35,188 nucleotides of DNA from Bradyrhizobium valentinum (GTDB lineage: Bacteria > Pseudomonadota > Alphaproteobacteria > Rhizobiales > Xanthobacteraceae), in the NCBI RefSeq assembly GCF_001440405.1, contig NZ_LLXX01000119.1, forward strand, positions 36,127 to 71,314. The letters are read 5' to 3'. Numbering within the stretch: position 1 is the first letter of the stretch; every line of letters begins with the position of its first letter. The notes beneath the pieces are model-generated. The model searched no databases. It was not told where the DNA came from and worked only from the letters and a program-made list of their open reading frames with translations. The translations under genes and the position numbers were made by a program. Positions 1 to 8,184 of this stretch are shown here, in pieces.

Positions 1-2
1 AG

Positions 3-30
3 GCGCCTCCTCACCATGAGGGTTTAATGG
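3..30. repeat. Partial copy of a dispersed palindromic repeat
   Basis: These 28 bases are identical to 9077-9104, the right end of the complete element at 8997-9104. Only the end of the element is inside the window; the rest lies to the left. As at the other copy, it sits just downstream of the 3' end of a minus-strand gene. Confidence 0.8.
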
Positions 31-53
31 TTGCCATATGGCTCAGAAGATCA

Positions 54-1139
54 TCACCGCCACGGCTCGACGATGATCTTGGTATGCGCTTCCGGATTGG
101 CGAGATCGGCGAACGCTTTTGCGACGCCGTCGATGCCGACGCTGGCGGTCACCATCGAGGCCGCATCGACCTGCCCTTCCGCGACCAGGCGCAAGGAGTA
201 CGCGAATTCCTCCGGCGTGTAGCCCAAGACGTACTGAACATTGAGTTCCTTGAGGATGCCGAGCATCGGCTCGGAGCGGTCGGTCTCCATGCAGACGCCG
301 ACCACGACGATGCGCGCATCGCGCGGCGCGCCTTCGAACACCTGCTGGATCAGGCCGGGAACGCCGACACATTCGAAGATCAGTGCAGGCTTCAGCGCGG
401 GCAACAGCGCCTGCAGCGGCGGACGCGCGGCCTTTTCCTCGGGCGACATCTGGGCGTGCTCGGCCCATGTCGCATAAGGCTGCGAGCGCGCGGGATCGAC
501 GACCACGTCGGCGCCAAGCTTTTCGGCGAGTGCGCGGCGTGCCGGCGAATAATCGGCGGCAACGATCGGGTGCAATCCCCTGATCTTCAGCGCGGCGATG
601 ACCGCGAGGCCGACCGGCCCGCAGCCGATCACGAGCGGCACCTCGCCACCCCTGATGTTGGCTTTCGCCACCGCGTGGACGCCGACGGCCAGCGGTTCGG
701 TCAGCGCGGCATGTTCGGCGGCGAGGCCGTTGGGGACCTCCAGCAGCAAGGCTTCGCTGAGCAGCATGCGCTCGGCATAGGCGCCGATATTGTCGTTGGA
801 GTAGCCGATGCCTTGCGGGCCGTCCGCGGTCAGCAGCGCGGGAAGCGAGCAGACCCTGGTGCCGGGCTTGAATTTGCTCGTGGTGCCCGGACCGTAGTCG
901 AGCACCTCGCAGCAGAATTCATGGCCGAACACGACATCGCGGGAAAGGTCCATCGGCTTGCGACCGGGAAAATGCTTTGCCAGCTCGACCATGCGGTGCG
1001 CGTGCTTGCGCGCGTGCAGGTCGGAGCCGCAGATGCCGCAGGCGAGCGACTTCACCAGCACCATGCCCGCGCCCGGCTTGGGCTCGGGCATCTCGTCGAC
1101 GACGATCTCGCCGCTTCTGAAAATGGCAGCGCGCACCAA
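54..1139 (-). CDS. Zinc-binding alcohol dehydrogenase family protein (MDR superfamily)
   Basis: This 361-residue medium-chain dehydrogenase/reductase probably oxidises an alcohol or reduces a carbonyl compound with NAD(P) in the cytoplasm. The N-terminal GroES-like domain carries the catalytic-zinc pattern CGICGSDLH (Cys37) and GHE (His73-Glu74). A nucleotide-binding domain follows, with the glycine motif GCGPVG near residue 172. Glu148 in LTEPLAVGVHAV fits the further conserved acidic position. The usual four-cysteine structural zinc lobe is not present: around residues 95-120 there is only one cysteine. The gene stands alone, 39 bp downstream of the autotransporter on the same strand. The substrate cannot be predicted. 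Family assignment is secure; the absence of the structural zinc site is read directly from the sequence. Confidence 0.9.
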   Translation of the reverse strand: MVRAAIFRSGEIVVDEMPEPKPGAGMVLVKSLACGICGSDLHARKHAHRMVELAKHFPGRKPMDLSRDVVFGHEFCCEVLDYGPGTTSKFKPGTRVCSLPALLTADGPQGIGYSNDNIGAYAERMLLSEALLLEVPNGLAAEHAALTEPLAVGVHAVAKANIRGGEVPLVIGCGPVGLAVIAALKIRGLHPIVAADYSPARRALAEKLGADVVVDPARSQPYATWAEHAQMSPEEKAARPPLQALLPALKPALIFECVGVPGLIQQVFEGAPRDARIVVVGVCMETDRSEPMLGILKELNVQYVLGYTPEEFAYSLRLVAEGQVDAASMVTASVGIDGVAKAFADLANPEAHTKIIVEPWR

Positions 1140-1178
1140 AGTTCCTCCCGTGGTTTCCCCTCACATTACCACGGAGGT

Positions 1179-3965
1179 TCACCACGCATAGCGCACAACG
1201 CCCTTCCCTGCGTAGGAATTGGTGACGTTCGAGAACTGCCCTTCGAAGATGGCGGCGGCGGACCAGCCGTTCAGCCATTTCATCTCGGCACTGCCCGTCA
1301 CCAGCGCCGAGTCATACGCCTGCGCCGCGCCGTTGACGACGAAGGCCGCACCCGGCAGCGTCTGGAACAATGCCGTGACGTTGCGATCGGTATTGAAATC
1401 ATGGGCCCAGGCGGCGCGGCTGCGCAGGGTCAGGATGCCGTTCGGCACGGCAAAGGATTTGTCGGTGCGAACGCCGAGTTCGGTGCGCGAAGCCGTGACG
1501 TCCTTGGCCGCATAGTTCAGCGCGAACGTGCCGGCGCCCGCCAGCACCTGCTCGGCATAGGCCGGCAGGCTGTAGGTGGTGAACTGGCCGGCGGCGTAGG
1601 GCGTGATGCCCATCCAGGGCGTCGTGTAGCGGTAGCCGCCCTCGATGCGGCCGGACCAGGCGTTGGCGTTGAACTGCGCACGCAGGCGCTCGAAGCCGGC
1701 CACCGTGACGGTGCGGTCGCTCGTCACGTCCTGCCAGCCATAGGCCGCCGCAGCGGTGATATAGGCCTTGCCGATGTTGTGACGCACGAAGGCGCCGGCC
1801 TGGAACAGATCCGAGCGCCCGGAGCCGAAACCGCGGACGCTGAAATTGGTGCCGCCGCCGGCGAGCGCAAATCCGGCCAGCGTGTCGCGCGAGAAGCGAT
1901 AGTCGGCGCCAACAGCAAAACCGAACGCGCGTGCGGTCGCGTCGTTCGATCCAAGCGCGGCATTGCCTGACGTGTTGCTGCCGCCGCCATAGGCAGAACC
2001 CCAGACACTCCAGCGCTGATTGAACAAATCATTGCGCGCAACATCCGCCTTGGTCGGGAACTTGGCGAAGGCGTCGCGCGCGGCTCGGGGCTTCTTCGCG
2101 GCATAGCCGAGCGCGCTCTCTTCGGTGAACGGGATCGCACCGGTGTTGCCACTGAGGCCGCCATTGCGGCCCGCCACGAACGGATCTGAGATCAGCGAGA
2201 GGAACAGGTTCATGGCATCAAAAGTCGCCTGCTGCGAGCCGGTCGCGAGTTCGCCGGAGACCTGCGTCAGGCCGGCCGGCGACAGCGAGGCGAAGCCGGC
2301 CGGAATGCCGCCGGTGGTATTGAAGAAATTGGTCAGCGCGTTGGCGACGTTCTGCTGATTGACATTGAGGCCGCCGCCATAGTTCAGCGCAAAATTCAGA
2401 TAGACGTTGTTGGCGTCGTAGCTGAGGGCCGGGTTCAGGTTAGGCGAAACGCCAGATACCACCGGGTTGAACGTGTCGGGCACGCCGCCGGTCGCGGTCA
2501 GGATCGTGTACTGCTTCGTCACCGTACCGCTGGGAATGACGACGACGGTGGCGCCGCCAAGGGTCGCCACGCCGCTGACCCGGGTCAGATCGCTGCTCGC
2601 GCCTGAGACCTCGACCATGTAGCTCGAAGCCGCCGAAAACGTCAGGCTGCCCGCCACGTTGAGCGTGCCGATCGAATTGCCCGGCGCCAGCGTACCGCCA
2701 TTGACGAAGACATTGTCGATCGTGCCGATGCCGCCGAGCGTGCCGCCGGCATTGACGGTCACGAGACCGTTGATCACGCCGTTGACCGAGAGCGTGCCGC
2801 CGAGCACGTTCCAGTTCTGCGCGCCAGTGCCGATGACGCTCCAGTTCGAGCTGTCGACCTTATTGAAGGTCGAGAAGTCTCTATACTGCTGGCCGGCGCC
2901 GATCAGGCTGAGGTTGAAGGTGTCCTTGCCGGTGCCGCCGAGCTGAAGCGTGTCGATGCCGGTGCCGAGCACGAAGCCGTTGATGACGCTGCCCGGGCCC
3001 AGCGTCAGCACATTGGGGATGCCGCAGCCGCCGCAGAACTCGATCGCCGCGGAGCCGGTCGCGGCGTTGATGGTGCCCGAATTGAAAACGGTGCCGGTGC
3101 CGCTGACGAGGATACCCGTCGCGCCGGCGCCGACGTTGATAGTCCCGGTGTTGATGATGGAGTTGCTGCCGACGAAACTGGTGACGACGATGCCGGCGCC
3201 GCCATTTCCAACGGTGATAGTGCCGCTGTTGGTGATGGTGTTGAAATCGTCACCCACGACGATGCCGACGGAATTGTCGCCGAGCAGGATGCGGCCGCTG
3301 TTGTTGATCGTGCCGGACGGGCCAAGGAAAGTGACACCGGCGCTTCCTACACCGCCATTAATCGTGCCGCTGTGGGTGATCACCGCGCGATCCCCCTGCG
3401 CGGAGATTGCCGCCGCACTGTCGGTGACAGTGATCGTCCCACTGCTTGCAATCTTTGCGTCGTTGCCAAACACGTCGATGCCGACGCCAGAATCGCCCGC
3501 CGCAATGGCGCCGGCGTTGCCGATCGTCCCGCGCTCGCCATGCAAGGAGATGCCCGCGGCATTGGCACCAACGGTGATGATTCCGCTCGCGAGATTGTTG
3601 GTAGTGTTGTCGTCACTCAATACGAAGATGCCGTTGCTGAATGCCGCCGCGGTCAACGTGCCGCTATTGGTGATCGTGCTGCCGAAATCCAGGACGCTGA
3701 TCGCTGCGCCGCCGCCGTCGCCAACGATTGCCCCGGGCAGTACATTGACGGTGAGATTACTGACGCCGCCGCCGGCCTGAAAGCCGCCCGGGGTGTTGCC
3801 GCTGCAGGTGACGGTCTGGCCGCTCGATGCCGGATCGGGCGTGCAAGCCGCGTTCGCGGGCGTCGTCAGGCCAGGACCGACGAGAAATGCCGATATCGCG
3901 ACTGCGCATGCAGCCGCATCCCGGCGACGTCGGCCCTGCGCCGACGACAGCAACTGAAAATGCAA
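1179..3965 (-). CDS. Autotransporter outer-membrane beta-barrel protein (type Va secretion)
   Basis: A 928-residue protein with three parts. An arginine-rich N-terminus and hydrophobic stretch end near TPANA (about residue 39), a likely signal peptide. Residues 90-330 hold about nine imperfect repeats of 22-25 residues built on the pattern I-x-N-S-G-T-I-x-V-G with G-x-x-G-I, which should fold as a beta-helix passenger. Residues 385-480 match the autotransporter-associated repeat (GGTLGGIGTI, GGTLAPGNSIGTL). From about residue 650 to the end is the translocator barrel, closing with the aromatic C-terminus VVRYAW typical of BAM substrates. No protease or other catalytic motif is visible in the passenger, so adhesion or surface display is more likely. 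The start used here is a TTG without a convincing ribosome-binding site; the true start is uncertain by some codons. Confidence 0.88.
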   Translation of the reverse strand: MHFQLLSSAQGRRRRDAAACAVAISAFLVGPGLTTPANAACTPDPASSGQTVTCSGNTPGGFQAGGGVSNLTVNVLPGAIVGDGGGAAISVLDFGSTITNSGTLTAAAFSNGIFVLSDDNTTNNLASGIITVGANAAGISLHGERGTIGNAGAIAAGDSGVGIDVFGNDAKIASSGTITVTDSAAAISAQGDRAVITHSGTINGGVGSAGVTFLGPSGTINNSGRILLGDNSVGIVVGDDFNTITNSGTITVGNGGAGIVVTSFVGSNSIINTGTINVGAGATGILVSGTGTVFNSGTINAATGSAAIEFCGGCGIPNVLTLGPGSVINGFVLGTGIDTLQLGGTGKDTFNLSLIGAGQQYRDFSTFNKVDSSNWSVIGTGAQNWNVLGGTLSVNGVINGLVTVNAGGTLGGIGTIDNVFVNGGTLAPGNSIGTLNVAGSLTFSAASSYMVEVSGASSDLTRVSGVATLGGATVVVIPSGTVTKQYTILTATGGVPDTFNPVVSGVSPNLNPALSYDANNVYLNFALNYGGGLNVNQQNVANALTNFFNTTGGIPAGFASLSPAGLTQVSGELATGSQQATFDAMNLFLSLISDPFVAGRNGGLSGNTGAIPFTEESALGYAAKKPRAARDAFAKFPTKADVARNDLFNQRWSVWGSAYGGGSNTSGNAALGSNDATARAFGFAVGADYRFSRDTLAGFALAGGGTNFSVRGFGSGRSDLFQAGAFVRHNIGKAYITAAAAYGWQDVTSDRTVTVAGFERLRAQFNANAWSGRIEGGYRYTTPWMGITPYAAGQFTTYSLPAYAEQVLAGAGTFALNYAAKDVTASRTELGVRTDKSFAVPNGILTLRSRAAWAHDFNTDRNVTALFQTLPGAAFVVNGAAQAYDSALVTGSAEMKWLNGWSAAAIFEGQFSNVTNSYAGKGVVRYAW

Positions 3966-4149
3966 CGCCCGAACCCCATTCCCCGGCGCTCTGCGGCGCC
4001 ATCGGAACTCACTAGCATGGGTTCCGCCGTGGAATTACGGATGCGAGGTTGAATCCGGCAGATTTGCGCCACAACCAGGCGTTTTGCGGCGCCGCTGTGG
4101 CACTCGCGCCACGTCTCGGCGGCCCAGCTACGACAGCGGCCGGGCAGAA

Positions 4150-5139
4150 TCAGGCGTTTGGCGACGGCTCGCCCGAGACGGAGAGAAGCTGCGAGCGCCT
4201 GATACGCTCGCGATGGGCGGTATAGAGCCCGCTGGCAACGATGAAGGCAGCGCCGGTGATGGTGTAGGCGTCAGGGACCTCGCCGAAGACCAGGAAGCCG
4301 AGCACGCTGACCCACAGCAATTGCATATAGGAGAACGGCGCCAGCACGGAGGCGTCGGCGTACCGGAACGCCAGCACCACGATCCACTGCCCCGCGGTCG
4401 AAGCGACGCCGATCAAAACGCCGAAGGCGATGTCGTGCCAGGTCGGCGTCACCCAGACGAACGGCACCAGCGCGGAGAGAATGAAGAGGCCCGCGATCGA
4501 TGAATAAGTCATGGTGGTGATGGCGCGTTCGGTGCCGCTCATCATCCGCGTCATGATCAGCGTGCAGGCCCAGGCCAGCGCCGAGACCAGCGGAAAGAAC
4601 GCCGCCGGGTGAAACGCGCCGGTGCCCGGACGCAGGATAATGAGCACACCGATCAGGCCCACTGCGGTGGCGATCCAGCGGCGCAGGCCGACCTTTTCGC
4701 CGAGGAAAATAATCGACAGCGCCGTGACGAACAGCGGCGCGACGAATCCGGTGGCGGAGGCTTCGGCGATGGGAAGGAACCGCAGGCCGGAGATGAAGAA
4801 CAGCGACGAGCCAAGCAGCGCCGCGCCGCGCAACAGATGCAGGCCGCGGCGTTTGGTCTGCAGCGCAAAGAGCGGGGAACCCGGCATCATAGCCGGCGTC
4901 ATGATCAGCGCGAACACCAGGAAGCGGATCCAGGCGATCTCGATCGAGGGCAGCGTCGCCGAGAGGTATTTCGCCGTCACGTCGGAGGCGCCGAGAAAGA
5001 CCGTCGAGGCCAGCACCAGCGCGATGCCCTTGAACGGCCGGTCGGCGCGCGCGGGCGCCTTGCGGGCGACGGACTTCTTCTCGGGCAAAGGTAATGGAGC
5101 GCTGTCCAGCCTCGCGGCTGCGGCGGGGGGCGGTGTCAC
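4150..5139 (-). CDS. EamA/DMT-family transporter
   Basis: A 329-residue inner-membrane protein of the drug/metabolite transporter superfamily. After a roughly 35-residue proline/alanine-rich cytoplasmic tail, about ten hydrophobic segments form two homologous EamA halves (roughly residues 38-170 and 180-310). The family motif of an acidic residue in FLGEKVG at the end of half one is echoed by FGEVPDAYTITGAAFIV in half two. Members export amino acids, nucleosides or other metabolites; the substrate cannot be told. The start is GTG (5137-5139) with only a weak GAGA upstream. Choosing a later start would remove the first membrane segment. The gene is monocistronic as far as can be seen, with 184 bp and 141 bp of non-coding DNA on either side. 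Confidence 0.88.
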   Translation of the reverse strand: MTPPPAAAARLDSAPLPLPEKKSVARKAPARADRPFKGIALVLASTVFLGASDVTAKYLSATLPSIEIAWIRFLVFALIMTPAMMPGSPLFALQTKRRGLHLLRGAALLGSSLFFISGLRFLPIAEASATGFVAPLFVTALSIIFLGEKVGLRRWIATAVGLIGVLIILRPGTGAFHPAAFFPLVSALAWACTLIMTRMMSGTERAITTMTYSSIAGLFILSALVPFVWVTPTWHDIAFGVLIGVASTAGQWIVVLAFRYADASVLAPFSYMQLLWVSVLGFLVFGEVPDAYTITGAAFIVASGLYTAHRERIRRSQLLSVSGEPSPNA

Positions 5140-5280
5140 GGCAATCTCGAAAGGCAGTAGTGTTCGAATCGGGCGAGGCTATAAAAAACACCAGATCGCG
5201 GGAGGCGACTAGGTCCGAAAACAGGATGCGGATATGCGCGGAGGGCGCGATTGCAATACTTTGTTAAGGACGGTGTTCCG

Positions 5281-6129
5281 TCAGAGCATCGGCAAGCCGC
5301 GCGGCTTGGGCCCGCGCGGAAACGCCTTATCGAGCGCGGCGATTTCCGCATCGCTCAGCTTCAAATCGCCTGCGCCGGCATTCTCCGCCGCGTGTTCCAC
5401 ACTCGAGGCTTTGGGAATCGCGAGCACGGATGACAGACGCGTGAGAAACGCCAGCGCGACCTGACGCGGACTCGCCTTGTGCGCATCCGCAAGCGCCTGC
5501 AGTACCTCGCCGCCCTTGCTGCGCGCGGGCGGAAAATCATTATGTCCGAACGGCGAATAGGCGACGACGGCGACACCGTGCTTCTCGCACCACGGGATGA
5601 CCGCATGCTCGATCGCGCGCTCCTGCAGATGGTAGAGCACCTGGTTGCAGGCGATCTTGCCCTCGCCCGCGACATCGAGCAACTCGTCGAGATCGTCAGA
5701 ATCGAAATTGCTGACACCCCAGGAGCGGATTTTTCCGGCAGCCACCAGTTCGTCGAACGCCGCCACCGTCTCCTCGAATGGATACGAGCCGCGCCAGTGC
5801 AGGAGATAGCAATCGAGATGATCGGTCTTCAGCCGCTTCAGGGACCGCTCGCAAGCCGTGATGGCGCCGCGCCGCGAGGCGTTGCTCGGCAGCACCTTTG
5901 AGACGAGGAAGAGTTTTTCGCGCGGCAAGCCGGCGATGGCGTCTGCGATCACGAGCTCGGCGTCGCCATACATCTCGGCGGTGTCGATATGCGTCATGCC
6001 TGTCTCGATGCCACGGCGCAACGCCGCGACGGCCGCCTTGCGGTCGCCGCGGTCGAGATACCAGGTGCCCTGCCCGATCACGGATACGTCGGGGCCATGC
6101 GTGCCGAATTTTTTCTGTTTCAAGATCAC
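5281..6129 (-). CDS. Aldo/keto reductase
   Basis: A 282-residue NADPH-dependent oxidoreductase with the (beta/alpha)8 AKR fold. The catalytic tetrad is complete: Asp49 and Tyr54 in HIDTAEMYG, Lys78 in LVSKV and His111 in LLHWRG. The C-terminal part contains the cofactor-binding segment AIPKASSVEHAAEN. The start is GTG, one base after the stop of the upstream LysR gene, so the two are almost certainly cotranscribed and translationally coupled. The physiological substrate is probably a small aldehyde or ketone but cannot be predicted. Family call and active-site residues are directly visible. Confidence 0.93.
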   Translation of the reverse strand: MILKQKKFGTHGPDVSVIGQGTWYLDRGDRKAAVAALRRGIETGMTHIDTAEMYGDAELVIADAIAGLPREKLFLVSKVLPSNASRRGAITACERSLKRLKTDHLDCYLLHWRGSYPFEETVAAFDELVAAGKIRSWGVSNFDSDDLDELLDVAGEGKIACNQVLYHLQERAIEHAVIPWCEKHGVAVVAYSPFGHNDFPPARSKGGEVLQALADAHKASPRQVALAFLTRLSSVLAIPKASSVEHAAENAGAGDLKLSDAEIAALDKAFPRGPKPRGLPML

Positions 6130-6130
6130 C

Positions 6131-6760
6131 TCAACTTCTGACGATGCCGACCAAACGATGACGGCGATGTAGTGCGAGCGAGTTATCGGCCGGCAGGCCG
6201 CGCAGCCAATCGCGGAAGCTTGATATCTCGGGACAATCCGCCGTACCGGCAGGCGCGATCAGCCAATCGCCGAGTCCAGAGCCTTCCGTCACGCGGTCGC
6301 AGCGGTAGCCCGGATGGTGGCCGACCCCGCGGGCGATCAGCACATCGACCTTGCCTTCGATCAACTCGTGCAAGCCCGCGGGCTGCAGCACCCGCAAGCC
6401 GATTTCGGCGTGGCTTGAGCGAAACTGCTCCAGTTCCAGACGGCGCAGATCGAAGCTGCCGTGCACGCCGAGCTGCAGCAGCGCCGCGCCGACTGGCTTC
6501 AATTGCGCAGTCGCATCGGCGATGCGACGAAAGCCGTCGGATACTTCCGGCAGATAGGCCTGGCCGGCCGCGGTCAAGATGAGCTGCTTATGCAGCCGTT
6601 CGAACAGGCGCACGCCCAGACGCGCCTCCAGTGCCTTCACCTGCTGCCCCACGGCGGCGGGTGTCACATGCAGCTCATGCGCGGCGAGCTTGAAACTGAG
6701 ATGCCGCGCCGCGGCTTCGAATGCGCGGAGCGCATTAAGCGGTGGAAGGATGTAGGTCAT
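6131..6760 (-). CDS. LysR-family regulator, GcvA-like, with a shortened effector domain
   Basis: The product is 209 residues against about 300 for LysR regulators. Residues 5-62 are a normal GcvA-type winged HTH (LNALRAFEAAARHLSFKLAA, then VTPAAVGQQVKALEARLGVRLFER). The effector domain begins normally (AALLQLGVHGSFDLRRL, GKVDVLIARGVGHHPGYRCDRVTE) and then jumps straight to what looks like the usual C-terminus (GLGDWLIAPAG, ISSFRDWLRG). Roughly 90-100 residues of the middle are missing with the frame kept, followed by an unusual 20-residue tail. DNA binding may survive; inducer binding probably not. The ATG at 6758-6760 was chosen because longer versions add cysteine/basic-rich sequence not seen in LysR proteins. 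It is divergent from the VOC operon, its likely target. Confidence 0.8.
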   Translation of the reverse strand: MTYILPPLNALRAFEAAARHLSFKLAAHELHVTPAAVGQQVKALEARLGVRLFERLHKQLILTAAGQAYLPEVSDGFRRIADATAQLKPVGAALLQLGVHGSFDLRRLELEQFRSSHAEIGLRVLQPAGLHELIEGKVDVLIARGVGHHPGYRCDRVTEGSGLGDWLIAPAGTADCPEISSFRDWLRGLPADNSLALHRRHRLVGIVRS

Positions 6761-6808
6761 CACCGTCCAGTTTGTCACTGATAGGCGCTGGCCTTGCAAT
6801 AGATTTTC

Positions 6809-6827
6809 TTGCGCTGAACCACAGCAA
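6809..6827. promoter_or_regulatory. Candidate LysR-type binding site TTGC-N11-GCAA
   Basis: A perfect dyad TTGC-N11-GCAA lies in the 128-bp divergent region between the LysR start (6760) and the VOC start (6889). LysR regulators bind T-N11-A dyads of exactly this form near their own promoter. The assignment to the neighbouring regulator is an inference from position. Confidence 0.5.
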
Positions 6828-6888
6828 CAATGCTTTGCCCCGCCGTGATGCCGCCGGTTACGGTCAGCCCGCAGCATCCGGAGACCCC

Positions 6889-7758
6889 ATGCCCCGCCGT
6901 CTAGATCATCTCGTCATTTGTGTCCGCGATCTGACGCAGGCTGCGCTGGATTGGCAGACGCTCGGTTTTAACCTCACGCCGACCGGCGTGCATCCGTTCG
7001 GAACCAGCAACCGCCTCGCGATGTTCGGGAACAATTTTCTGGAGCTGCTGGCCGTCACCGATGCTGCGGCGGTGCCGCCAGCCGCGCCAGGTCAGTTCAG
7101 CTTCGGCGCCCACAACCGGGATTTTCTTACCGCCGCTGAGGGAATGTCGATGCTGGCTTTGCACAGCGACGACGCCCATGCCGATGCGGCGCGCTTTAAG
7201 GCCAATCACATCGGCGCCTATGCGCCATTTGATTTTGGCCGCGACGCGGTGCTTCCGGGCGGAGGCACCGCACGCCTCGAGTTTTCACTGGCCTTCGCCA
7301 CTGGGTCCGCCATGCCCGGGATCGCCTTTTTCACCTGCGAGCAGCGTCACCCGCCGGAGCTGTTCTGGAAGCCCCAGTATCAGCGCCACCCCAACGGCGC
7401 CTTACGCGTGATCGAAGTCGTGATGTCGGCGCCGGAGCCGGCGGCGCACCGCAGCTTCCTCGAGCACCTCACGGAAAGTACGGCCCAGCTTGTGCCGGGA
7501 CGACTGACGGTCGGGGCAAGCGGCGACCGGATCACCGTGCTCGGTCCGGCCGAGATGGCGCGCCGGCTGCCGGGCCTCGCCGGCGATACATCGCCGCGCT
7601 TTTGCGCAGCGCGTTTGGCGGTCACCGATCTGGATGCGACAAGGCAGGTATTGAAAAACAACGGCGCCACCTTCGAGGTTGCCGGCGCTGTGCTTCTGAT
7701 CCCGCCCGCGGTGTCGCACGGCCTGGCGCTGGAATTCGTCGAACAGGAGACAATGTAA
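6889..7758 (+). CDS. VOC-family (glyoxalase_3-like) protein
   Basis: A 289-residue protein starting with the vicinal-oxygen-chelate signature RRLDHLVICVRDL, followed by the first module (GFNLTPTGVHPFGTSNRLAMF, NNFLELLAV). A second module occupies roughly residues 150-285 (RVIEVVMSAPEP, FCAARLAVTDLDATRQVL, LALEFVE). Such proteins bind a metal with His/Glu residues and catalyse isomerisation, dioxygenation or related reactions on small carbonyl compounds; this subgroup has no firm function. The ATG at 6889 is preferred because the open frame upstream overlaps the divergent LysR gene and carries no domain sequence. It is followed after one base by ridA, so it is the first gene of a three-gene operon. 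Confidence 0.85.
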   Translation: MPRRLDHLVICVRDLTQAALDWQTLGFNLTPTGVHPFGTSNRLAMFGNNFLELLAVTDAAAVPPAAPGQFSFGAHNRDFLTAAEGMSMLALHSDDAHADAARFKANHIGAYAPFDFGRDAVLPGGGTARLEFSLAFATGSAMPGIAFFTCEQRHPPELFWKPQYQRHPNGALRVIEVVMSAPEPAAHRSFLEHLTESTAQLVPGRLTVGASGDRITVLGPAEMARRLPGLAGDTSPRFCAARLAVTDLDATRQVLKNNGATFEVAGAVLLIPPAVSHGLALEFVEQETM

Positions 7759-7759
7759 C

Positions 7760-8146
7760 ATGGCTCAAATCGTCCGCCATAATCCCGCAAGCGTCCACGC
7801 TCCCTCCAGCGGCTACAGCATGGGGCTCGAACTTTCCCAGCATCGCCGGCTGCTGTTCGTCAGCGGCCAGGTACCGGAAAAAGCTGATGGCAGCGTGCCC
7901 GAAGGTTTCGAGGCGCAATGCGAGCAAGCCTGGCGCAACGTCATCGAGGTACTCAGCGCTGCCGGCCTCGGCGTCGAGCATCTGGTCAAGATCAATACCT
8001 TCCTGACCGACCGAAGCCAGGTCACGGCCAACCGCGCGGTTCGCCGCAAGATGCTGCACGGACATGAGCCCGCATCCACGGTGATGATTGCTGAAACCGT
8101 CGATGGAAAATGGTTGCTGGAGATCGAGGCGATCGCTGCGGAATGA
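7760..8146 (+). CDS. RidA/YjgF family (enamine/imine deaminase or relative)
   Basis: A 128-residue member of the Rid family, which hydrolyses reactive enamine/imine intermediates released by PLP enzymes or takes part in catabolic ring hydrolysis. Visible family features are the strand LLFVSGQVP near residues 32-40, VEHLVKINTFLTD in the middle and the C-terminal WLLEIEAIAA. An arginine pair (ANRAVRRKML) lies at the usual active-site arginine region. The start follows the VOC stop by one base, so translation is coupled. In this context it is more likely part of a dedicated pathway than the housekeeping RidA. Confidence 0.9.
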   Translation: MAQIVRHNPASVHAPSSGYSMGLELSQHRRLLFVSGQVPEKADGSVPEGFEAQCEQAWRNVIEVLSAAGLGVEHLVKINTFLTDRSQVTANRAVRRKMLHGHEPASTVMIAETVDGKWLLEIEAIAAE

Positions 8147-8184
8147 AAGGCGTAGTAGCGGTGCTGGAGAGGATGTGATGTCCT

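Noticed and set aside
27..1970. A 647-codon open frame on the plus strand
   Set aside because: It is antisense to the dehydrogenase and autotransporter genes, is rich in Arg/His/Asp/Gly and has no family motif; a by-product of high-GC codon use.
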